From: Chthoniobacterales bacterium
GTDB taxonomy: Bacteria > Verrucomicrobiota > Verrucomicrobiae > Chthoniobacterales > UBA10450
Assembly (NCBI GenBank): GCA_003244125.1
Contig: QHBL01000080.1
Location: forward strand, 8,564-19,614
Direction of reading: 5' to 3'
DNA: 11,051 nucleotides
The notes under the pieces are model-generated. The model did not search any database. It was given only the letters and a program-made list of their open reading frames with translations, and had not been told where the DNA came from. Positions 1-5,540 of this stretch are shown here, one piece after another. The position numbers were made by a program, and so were the translations under genes. Every line of letters starts with the position of its first letter. The stretch's first letter is position 1.

Positions 1-37
1 CGCGGGCCGCGGGCGCTACCCGGCATAACTCGGCGAA

Positions 38-643
38 CTAGCCGCCGTAGCGTTTGGCTACTTCGTCCCAATTGACCACGTTCCACCAGGCCTTGATGTA
101 ATCAGGGCGGCGGTTTTGATAGTTCAGATAGTAGGCGTGCTCCCAGACATCGACTCCGAGCAATGGGGTGTTCCCTTCCATCAGCGGCGAGTCCTGGTTT
201 GGCGTTGAGACTACTTCCAGCTTGCCGTTTTTGTTCTTAATTAACCACGCCCAGCCACTGCCAAAACGACCCGCGCCGGCCGCAGCGAACTTCTCCTTGA
301 ATTGATCGAAGCTGCCGAAGGTCGACTTAATTTCGTCAGCGAGCTTGCCTTTCGGCTCACCGCCTTTTCCTGGCCCCATGATTTGCCAAAAGAACGAATG
401 GTTGGCGTGACCGCCGCCGTTATTGCGCACCACGGTGCGAATGGCTTCGGGAACGGCGTTCAGATCGCGAATCAAATCTTCGACCGATTTACTCGCGAGC
501 TCGGGGTGATCTTTGAGCGCGTTATTGACGTTGGTGATGTAAGTCTGGTGGTGTTTGGTGTGATGGATTTCCATCGTACGCGCGTCGATGTGGGGCTCGA
601 GCGCGTCGTATGCGTAGGGAAGTTTCGGTAATTCGTAAGCCAT
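38..643 (-). CDS. sodA: Superoxide dismutase, Mn-type (Fe/Mn family)
   Basis: This 201-residue protein has the usual length for the Fe/Mn superoxide dismutase family, which converts superoxide to oxygen and hydrogen peroxide. It has no signal peptide, so it should be cytoplasmic. The four metal ligands are visible: His27 (in [12 protein letters not shown]), His82 (in [11 protein letters not shown]), and Asp165 and His169 (in [11 protein letters not shown]). The Gly-rich GGGHANH segment, combined with Gln150 in NQDSP, is the manganese-type arrangement; iron enzymes place the active-site Gln in the first segment instead. Metal use is therefore predicted Mn, though cambialistic activity cannot be excluded. 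The start was set at [10 protein letters not shown]. The frame stays open to 751, but that extension reads through a repeat element and lacks family similarity, while GAAGAG lies 7 nt before the chosen ATG. It is last in the hpnH-shc-sodA array. Confidence 0.95.
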   Translation of the reverse strand: MAYELPKLPYAYDALEPHIDARTMEIHHTKHHQTYITNVNNALKDHPELASKSVEDLIRDLNAVPEAIRTVVRNNGGGHANHSFFWQIMGPGKGGEPKGKLADEIKSTFGSFDQFKEKFAAAGAGRFGSGWAWLIKNKNGKLEVVSTPNQDSPLMEGNTPLLGVDVWEHAYYLNYQNRRPDYIKAWWNVVNWDEVAKRYGG

Positions 644-703
644 GCGTTCACTCTTCGGCGCGAATGGCGGCGCGTCAATCACGGGCAAGTTTACGCGACC
701 ATT

Positions 704-796
704 GTCATCCCGAGCGGATGCGAGGGACCTCCCACATGGAGAAAGCAGCAACGGACAACCGTGAGGATCCTCGCCGTCTTCGCGGCTCGGGATGAC
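704..796. repeat. Composite REP-like inverted repeat, copy 1 (shc-sodA gap)
   Basis: A 93-bp element begins GTCATCCCGAGC (704-715) and ends with its perfect reverse complement GCTCGGGATGAC (785-796). The arms are unequal. The left (short) arm continues through GCGAGGGACCTC. The right (long) arm, read on the minus strand, has extra bases before GCGAGGATCCTC. Folded, this gives a 12-bp perfect stem, an asymmetric internal loop and a second stem. It starts 3 nt after the shc stop codon. The sequence type resembles the abundant interspersed palindromes of Verrucomicrobia and Acidobacteria, which give spurious peptides such as [12 protein letters not shown] second copy lies at 2830-2921 in opposite orientation. 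It might act as a terminator or mRNA stabiliser; there is no T-run. Confidence 0.85.
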
Positions 797-799
797 TGA

Positions 800-2815
800 T
801 TAGCCGCAGCGAAAGAAGCTCGGCGGATGTCCGGCGCCGCGGCGGTAGTTCACGTAAGTCGCGAGCGCGAGCAGCGGGAAATTTTGCCGATACATATCGT
901 ACTTGAGGTAGAACACCTTCGGGAATCCAGTCCCGGTGATTTCCGGCTCGTGCCATGAACCGTCCTCGCGCTGCGTCGAGATGAGATAGCGCAATCCCCG
1001 CTGCACACTTATCCGGTCAAGATCGCCGCAGGCGCACAGCCCCATCAGCGCCCACGCCGTCTGCGACGCGGTGCTGGGACCTTCGCCTTTGAGCGAGGGA
1101 TTATCGTAGGTCGCGCAGGTTTCGCCCCAGCCACCATCATCGTTCTGGCAACTCTCCAGCCAATCGCGCCCGCGCAAAATCCAATCCTGCCTCATGTCCT
1201 GACCGATGGCCCGCAGCCCGCGCAACACCTGCCACGTGCCGTAAATGTAGTTCACGCCCCAGCGGCCATACCACGAACCATCGTCATCCTGCGTCGCGAT
1301 GAGATAGCGCCGCGCGCGCGAGACCGCCGGATCGTTCTTGTCGAAATCGATATAACCGAAAAGCTCGAGCGTGCGCGCGGTGAGATCGCTGCACGTAGGA
1401 TCGAGAATGGCGTTGTGATCCGCGAACGGCATGTTCTCGAGCCAGCCATCGATGACATCCTTGTCGAACGCAGCCCAGCCGCCGTCGCGGCATTGGAAAC
1501 TGAGCTGCCACCGGAGCGCGCGGGCGAACATCTGCTCGAAGCTCGCCTTGTCGTGTGGCTGCACCAGCCGCAGCGCCATCAGCACCATCGCCGTGTCGTC
1601 GGTATCGGGATAATAGACGTTGTTGTATTCGAACGCCCAGCCGCTCGCTTCCGCGTGCGAATTGTTCATGGCCCAATCGCCGCGGATGCGCACCTCCTTC
1701 TCCGTCAACCACTGCGCCGCTTTCTGGAGCGCCGGATGCTCTGCCGGCACACCGCTTTCGGCCAGCGCGATGACGTTGATGGCCGTGTCCCACACGGGCG
1801 AGAGACACGGCTGAATGCGGAAGTCATCCGGATCATCCACGAACAAGCCCTCGAAATCCTTCTGCGCTTTCATCAACACCGGGTGCGTATTCGGATACCC
1901 AAGCGTGTGGAGCGCGATGAGCGCGTTCAGCATTGCCGGAAAAACCGTGGCCAAACCCTCACTGCCTTCTCCGATGCGCTCCAGCATCCAGCGCTCCGCT
2001 TCCTCGAGCGCGCGCTGGCGCAAGGGATTCCAGGGCGTGCGATGAAGCACCTTCAGCACATCGTCGCCACGGAGAAACAGATTGCGCCAGGTGAAACGGC
2101 GGGCGTCGCGCGGCAGCCGAAAATCCTTGTGCTCGGTGCCAAGCGGGTAGAGCTCGTGCAGTTGAAATTCACCGGGAAGCTCACGCGTCGGCTTGAAGTG
2201 ATTGATGATCGCGAGGGGCACGAGCATGGCGCGGCTCCAGCTCGACATTTTGTAGATGTGAAACGGCGCCCAGGTCGGGAGCAGGATCATCTCAACCGGA
2301 ATGGTCGGCAGATATTTCCAAGGGAACTGGCCGAGCAGCGCGAGGTAAAGTTTGCTAAAGGTGTTCATTCGCGGAATGCCGCCGAGCCGCAAAATGTTCG
2401 CGCGCGCTTCACGCATGAACGGCAAATCGGGGGAATAGCCGGCCAGCTTCAGCGCGAAGTAAGCTTTGACTGAAGCGTTGATCTCGCTCGGCCCCGCGAA
2501 GTAAATATTCCAACCGCCATCCGGCAGCTGCCGCTTCAGGATATGCTGCGCGCAACGTTCCTGCCGCTCGCGATCCACGTCGCCGAGCCAGTGCATGTAG
2601 AGCACATAATCAGAGCAAAGGGTGCTATCGACGAAGAGCTCGCCGCACCAATGGCCGTCAGGCTTTTGCTGGCGAAGCAGATTCTCCTGCGCGCGCGCGA
2701 TGCCGGAAGCAATCTGGGAGTCGTTAGCTGCGTAGCTGTCATCGCGCTTTGGTCGCGCGCTGGGCAGCGAGACAAGGTTCGAATGTTGACGGACTGAAGC
2801 GGTCGAAGAGCTCAC
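800..2815 (-). CDS. shc: Squalene-hopene cyclase
   Basis: This 671-residue class II terpene cyclase converts squalene to hopene/hopanol at the membrane. The catalytic acid motif DTDDTA is at residues 404-409, with Asp406 the predicted proton donor. At least six QW-type repeats (Gln...Asp-Gly-x-Trp) are visible near residues 49-56, 96-102, 441-447, 509-515, 557-563 and 615-621, as expected for the double alpha-barrel fold. The length is normal (family about 630-720), with no frameshift or missing motif. The first codon is GTG (2813-2815); GGAAA lies several nt upstream, a weak ribosome site. The N-terminal 30 residues are variable and contain the repeat-derived word AAND (see 2721-2732). It lies downstream of hpnH on the same strand, 115 bp away, with a palindromic element in the gap. 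Confidence 0.95.
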   Translation of the reverse strand: MSSSTASVRQHSNLVSLPSARPKRDDSYAANDSQIASGIARAQENLLRQQKPDGHWCGELFVDSTLCSDYVLYMHWLGDVDRERQERCAQHILKRQLPDGGWNIYFAGPSEINASVKAYFALKLAGYSPDLPFMREARANILRLGGIPRMNTFSKLYLALLGQFPWKYLPTIPVEMILLPTWAPFHIYKMSSWSRAMLVPLAIINHFKPTRELPGEFQLHELYPLGTEHKDFRLPRDARRFTWRNLFLRGDDVLKVLHRTPWNPLRQRALEEAERWMLERIGEGSEGLATVFPAMLNALIALHTLGYPNTHPVLMKAQKDFEGLFVDDPDDFRIQPCLSPVWDTAINVIALAESGVPAEHPALQKAAQWLTEKEVRIRGDWAMNNSHAEASGWAFEYNNVYYPDTDDTAMVLMALRLVQPHDKASFEQMFARALRWQLSFQCRDGGWAAFDKDVIDGWLENMPFADHNAILDPTCSDLTARTLELFGYIDFDKNDPAVSRARRYLIATQDDDGSWYGRWGVNYIYGTWQVLRGLRAIGQDMRQDWILRGRDWLESCQNDDGGWGETCATYDNPSLKGEGPSTASQTAWALMGLCACGDLDRISVQRGLRYLISTQREDGSWHEPEITGTGFPKVFYLKYDMYRQNFPLLALATYVNYRRGAGHPPSFFRCG
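2721..2732 (+). repeat. CGTTAGCT-family short repeat inside shc
   Basis: The 12-mer TCGTTAGCTGCG lies within the variable N-terminus of shc. On the coding strand it is CGCAGCTAACGA, read as Ala-Ala-Asn-Asp. The same 12-mer is at 10297-10308 and, inverted, at 8156-8167. The second half of the palindrome here (AGCTGTCATC, 2733-2742) is a degenerate match to AGCTAACGAC. Confidence 0.6.
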
Positions 2816-2829
2816 GTCCGTTTCCAGCT

Positions 2830-2921
2830 GTCATTCCGAGCCGCGGAGACGGCGAGGAACCGCCTAAACGTTCGAAACCGAATCACAAATTGAGAGGTCC
2901 CTCGCGTTCGCTCGGGATGAC
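2830..2921. repeat. Composite REP-like inverted repeat, copy 2 (hpnH-shc gap)
   Basis: This 92-bp element is bounded by GTCATTCCGAGC (2830-2841) and GCTCGGGATGAC (2910-2921), which pair with one mismatch. The inner arms GCGAGGAACC (2852-2861) and GGTCCCTCGC (2895-2904) also pair with one mismatch. The long arm is on the left and the short arm on the right, the reverse of copy 1 at 704-796. The central spacers of the two copies are not alike. It begins 9 nt after the hpnH stop codon and ends 14 nt before the shc GTG start, so it occupies nearly the whole leader of shc in a read-through transcript. Confidence 0.85.
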
Positions 2922-2930
2922 AAACAATAC

Positions 2931-4256
2931 TCACGATGCCTTCGCCGCAAGTTCCGCGGCGCGCTTGCCAGTGAGATGCCCGTTGCCTGAGCTAACGCCG
3001 TTGTACACGGCGATTTCGTTTCCCCGTCCCCCACTCTTCGGGCGCGCTCCGAAGTTGAATTTGATCGTCTTCCAGGTGTCGCCGCGCTGCGCCTGAAGGC
3101 CGAGACTTGCGGTCGGCTCATACCCGCAATGCGTCATGCAATTCTCGCATCGTGGATCGCGCGCCACCCCGTCCACCACCCCATATTTGTCCCAATCCAC
3201 ATTCGCGAGCAACTCCGCGTAGCTATTGAAATGGCCGGTGCCATTGGTGCCGGCAGCGTCGGTCATAAAATAGCACGGCGCTTTCCAGCCTTTGAGATTC
3301 CGCGTTGGAATCGCCCAGGCGGAACAGGTCAGCTCGCGGTGGCCGGCGAGAAACTCGAAGTAGATCGGCGTGCCGAAAAATGTGTAGCGATTCATCCAAT
3401 CATCCATGCGCGCGAACTTCTCCACCGTCGCCTTGCGGGTGAGGAAGAAGTTTTCCGGCTGCAAATTCAGCCGCTCGATCATGTCGCGCTTGGCCGCGTC
3501 GTATTCGTAGCCCGGCGTGATGGTATGGCCGTCCACGCCGAGGTCACTCAGGAAATCGAACATCTGCTCGACTTCATCCATGTCGGTTTCTTTGTAGATG
3601 GTCGTGTTCGTCGCGACCTGGTAACCGAGAGATTTCGCCATCTTAATAGCGAGGACGCATTCCTTGAAAACGCCTTCGCGCTCAACGATGAGATCGTGCG
3701 TCCGCTCCAGGCCATCGAGGTGGACATTCCAATACATCCAGCTCGATGGCGCGATGGTGATCGCCGGAACCTTCGCATTCGGGTCGCGCACCTTTTCGGC
3801 ATCCTTCGCGCTGACCAAACCTTCCGCGACTAATTCATCAAGCTTCGCGTCAATTTCCTGGCGCCTTCCGCCTTCATCCTTGCGCCTTTCCGCGGTCATC
3901 CATTCGCGCATCTTCTTGCGCATGAACATCGCGTTGGTGCAGACGTAAACGATCCGCTTTTGCTCGAGGAGACCGCTGATCAGCGCTTCGATGTGCGGGT
4001 AGATGAGAGGCTCACCGCCGCAGATGGACACCATGGGCGCGTTGCATTCCCGCGCCGCGCCGAGGCAATCCTCCAGCGGCATCATGTCCTTAAGTGAGGT
4101 GGAGTATTCGCGAATGCGACCGCAGCCGGTGCAGGTGAGATTGCAGGTGTGCAGCGGCTCAAGCTGGAGAACGGTAGCGAATTTCCGCGTCCCACGCAGT
4201 TTGTGCCCGATGATGTACGCAGCGATCTTGCTGGTGAGCGCCAACGGGAACCTCAT
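2931..4256 (-). CDS. hpnH: Adenosyl-hopene transferase HpnH (radical SAM)
   Basis: This is a cytoplasmic radical SAM enzyme that joins a 5'-deoxyadenosyl radical to diploptene, giving adenosylhopane, the first step to C35 hopanoids. The N-terminus MRFPLALTSK is typical of HpnH and fixes the start. The [4Fe-4S] cluster motif is Cys38-x3-Cys42-x2-Cys45. GGEPL is at 80-84, the strand YVCTNAM at 104-110, and NVHLDG at 177-182. The C-terminal cysteines Cys311, Cys328, Cys370, Cys373 and Cys377 match the family's conserved tail (CENCMTHCGYE). At 441 residues it is longer than the family as I know it (roughly 330-390). The excess is mainly a charged segment at about 112-168 plus a Gly-rich C-terminal tail. 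It is first in the hpnH-shc array and its product acts on the product of the next gene. Confidence 0.93.
   Translation of the reverse strand: MRFPLALTSKIAAYIIGHKLRGTRKFATVLQLEPLHTCNLTCTGCGRIREYSTSLKDMMPLEDCLGAARECNAPMVSICGGEPLIYPHIEALISGLLEQKRIVYVCTNAMFMRKKMREWMTAERRKDEGGRRQEIDAKLDELVAEGLVSAKDAEKVRDPNAKVPAITIAPSSWMYWNVHLDGLERTHDLIVEREGVFKECVLAIKMAKSLGYQVATNTTIYKETDMDEVEQMFDFLSDLGVDGHTITPGYEYDAAKRDMIERLNLQPENFFLTRKATVEKFARMDDWMNRYTFFGTPIYFEFLAGHRELTCSAWAIPTRNLKGWKAPCYFMTDAAGTNGTGHFNSYAELLANVDWDKYGVVDGVARDPRCENCMTHCGYEPTASLGLQAQRGDTWKTIKFNFGARPKSGGRGNEIAVYNGVSSGNGHLTGKRAAELAAKAS
2988..2997 (-). repeat. CGTTAGCT-family half-site inside the hpnH tail
   Basis: TGAGCTAACG on the plus strand is identical to the right half of the perfect palindrome at 10296-10320. 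On the coding strand, CGTTAGCTCA falls in the variable Gly/Ser-rich C-terminal tail of HpnH (NGVSSGNG). It may be a degenerate single arm of the same element family, or a chance match. Confidence 0.35.
3861..3891 (-). repeat. KDEGGRR-type low-complexity repeat within hpnH
   Basis: The coding strand here is a purine-rich run containing AAGGATGAAGGCGGAAGGCG, which encodes RRKDEGGRR at residues 124-132 of HpnH. Reading from the other strand it is a CCTTC/CATCC-type repeat. Similar GATGAAGG/GGAAGG repeats are common intergenic elements in some Verrucomicrobia and Planctomycetes genomes (from memory, not searched). Its in-frame place inside the extra HpnH segment suggests that part of the insert arose from such a repeat. 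Confidence 0.4.
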
Positions 4257-4264
4257 AGATGCCG

Positions 4265-4293
4265 ATAGTAACTGCCTCCTCCCGAATCGTCAA
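4265..4293 (-). promoter_or_regulatory. Sigma70-like promoter of hpnH
   Basis: On the minus strand, TTGACG (4288-4293; 5 of 6 matches to TTGACA) and TACTAT (4265-4270; 4 of 6 matches to TATAAT) are separated by exactly 17 bp. The expected transcription start is near 4258-4260, only 2-4 nt before the hpnH ATG (4254-4256). The one strong purine run, GGGAGGAGG (4275-4283), lies in the promoter spacer and about 18 nt from the ATG, so it is unlikely to serve as a ribosome site. Prediction from sequence only. Confidence 0.55.
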
Positions 4294-4343
4294 ACCTGCG
4301 CGCCGGTGCGGCCGAGGCAATTATTTGTGGGATACTTCAGCTC

Positions 4344-4736
4344 ATGAGTCACGGCGCTGAGGCGAAGCCACCGGGCAAAACTGTCGTCATCCTCGGCGCT
4401 TCACCAAAACCTGAGCGCTACGCGTTTCGGGCCTTCAGAATGCTGCGCGAGTACGGGCACCAGCCGGTCCCGGTGAACCCGGCGTTCACGGAAGTTTTGG
4501 GAGAACATTGTTACAAGCGCATCAGCGATGTGCCGGAGAAGATCGACACCGTGACGCTTTATCTTCGGCCAGCGCGAAGTGACCCGCTCATCGACGAGAT
4601 CATCTCCGCCAGGCCGCGGCGCATCATTATGAATCCGGGAGCCGAAAATCCGAAGCTGGCCGAGCATGCCGAAGCCGTCGGGATTGAAGTAGTGGAAGGC
4701 TGCACGTTGGTCATGCTGCGCAGCGGGCGGTTCTAA
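4344..4736 (+). CDS. CoA-binding domain protein (YccU-like)
   Basis: This 130-residue soluble protein is a single Rossmann-like CoA-binding domain, of the CoA_binding_2 type found in the YccU-like family and in the N-terminal part of acyl-CoA synthetases. Seen directly: strand plus nucleotide loop TVVILGASPKPERYAFRA at about 13-30, then VPVNPAF (about 47-53), DTVTLYLRP (about 73-81) and the signature IIMNPGAENPKLAEHAEAVGIEVVEGCTLVML near the end. The length is typical. The exact ligand and role are unknown for the family; a regulatory or acyl-CoA-sensing role is only a guess. It diverges from hpnH, 87 bp apart. No Shine-Dalgarno site precedes the ATG, but GATACT, a -10-like hexamer, lies just 7 nt upstream. 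Confidence 0.85.
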   Translation: MSHGAEAKPPGKTVVILGASPKPERYAFRAFRMLREYGHQPVPVNPAFTEVLGEHCYKRISDVPEKIDTVTLYLRPARSDPLIDEIISARPRRIIMNPGAENPKLAEHAEAVGIEVVEGCTLVMLRSGRF

Positions 4737-4745
4737 ATCTGCGCG

Positions 4746-4834
4746 TTGTAGCTGCCGTCCGTCCTCGGCGGCGAAAAAGTTGCGGCACCGCTAACGAAAC
4801 CTCGCGCTGCCGCTGAAAACAGCGGCAGCTACAA
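4746..4834. repeat. MITE-like palindromic element between convergent genes
   Basis: This 89-bp block is bounded by a perfect 12-bp inverted repeat, TTGTAGCTGCCG (4746-4757) and CGGCAGCTACAA (4823-4834). Inside the right end is a perfect 10-bp hairpin with a four-base loop: GCTGCCGCTG (4806-4815), AAAA, CAGCGGCAGC (4820-4829). It fills almost the entire 101-bp gap between the convergent stop codons of the CoA-binding gene and marC, and its end lies 3 bp from the marC stop. There is no T-run on either side, so it is not a canonical intrinsic terminator, though the hairpin could end or protect transcripts in both directions. No transposase is present. Confidence 0.7.
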
Positions 4835-4837
4835 TGC

Positions 4838-5419
4838 TCAGCGCACCTGCCACCCGCGGCGGATCAAACTGATCGCAATCGCGGCGAGCAGCAGCGCAAT
4901 GATTTTCGAGATCCCACGCAATCCTTGCCTGCCCATCAAACGCGCGAAGCGGTCAGCATTGCAAAGCGCAACGGCGACCAACCCGAGATTCACCAGCAGC
5001 GAGGCAATGGTGAAGAGCAGTCCCACCGCGTCCACCAGGATCAGGAGCGCGGTGAGCAACGCCGGGCCGGCAATCAACGGCATCCCCAGCGGCACCACAC
5101 CAAACTCCTCGCCCCCGCCGCGATCCTGTGGGAAAAATCCAACCAGCTCGCGCACCGCGAGACAAAGCAGGATGAGTCCGCCAGCCACTTGGAAATCGGC
5201 CACAGTGATGCCGAGCGCATTGAAAATACCTTTGCCGAGAAAGATGAAACCGATGGCGATAATTAACCCGGTGAAGATGCCGAGAAACGCCTGACGCTTT
5301 CGCACTTCCGGGGAACCGCCCGTTCCCAGGCCCATGAACAATGCGACGAGACCGATCGGATCGATCGCGACAAAAATTGGGATAAAAGCGAGGACGAATT
5401 TCTCGGCGATTTCGCGCAT
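4838..5419 (-). CDS. MarC family integral membrane protein
   Basis: This 193-residue inner-membrane protein belongs to the MarC/UPF0056 family, whose transport role is unproven (despite the name, not established as an antibiotic exporter). Six hydrophobic segments are visible: about 7-29 (FVLAFIPIFVAIDPIGLVALFMG), 44-63, 68-90, 105-125, 128-148 and 170-187. The start motif with IFVAIDPIGLVALF and the mid-protein VPLGMPLIAGPALLTALLIL are family hallmarks. It is slightly shorter than the usual 200-220. The start was set at MREIAEKF; the frame stays open 366 nt further upstream, but those residues overlap the divergent peptidase gene and show no family similarity. It is convergent with the CoA-binding gene and divergent from the M28 peptidase gene (121 bp between starts). 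Confidence 0.88.
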   Translation of the reverse strand: MREIAEKFVLAFIPIFVAIDPIGLVALFMGLGTGGSPEVRKRQAFLGIFTGLIIAIGFIFLGKGIFNALGITVADFQVAGGLILLCLAVRELVGFFPQDRGGGEEFGVVPLGMPLIAGPALLTALLILVDAVGLLFTIASLLVNLGLVAVALCNADRFARLMGRQGLRGISKIIALLLAAIAISLIRRGWQVR

Positions 5420-5540
5420 CGTAGTTTTCTCGCACGCATCACAGCGCTGAGCGAGGCAAATGCGAAGAGCGTTGTCGGTCTCTGGGTCGCGCTGTTCCGC
5501 ATGACAGATTTGTGAAGGCGCTGTATGCAATGAGCGACGC

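Noticed and set aside
644..751. N-terminal extension of sodA by 36 residues.
   Set aside because: The added residues come partly from the palindromic repeat at 704-796 and have no SOD similarity. The ATG at 643 has a plausible ribosome site and the normal family N-terminus.
1415..2473. Long plus-strand open frame (352 residues) opposite shc.
   Set aside because: It is an Arg/His/Gln-rich antisense shadow of the GC-rich shc gene, with no recognisable domain.
4806..4829. The perfect hairpin as an intrinsic terminator.
   Set aside because: No U-tract follows on either strand and the hairpin is part of a larger element with terminal inverted repeats; it is better described as a repeat.
5431..5507. 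Possible third, degenerate composite palindrome between marC and the M28 gene (ACAGCGC at 5441-5447 pairs with GCGCTGT at 5489-5495; minus strand begins GTCATGCGGAAC).
   Set aside because: Only a 7-bp arm pairs well and the match to the other two elements is poor, so it was not called.
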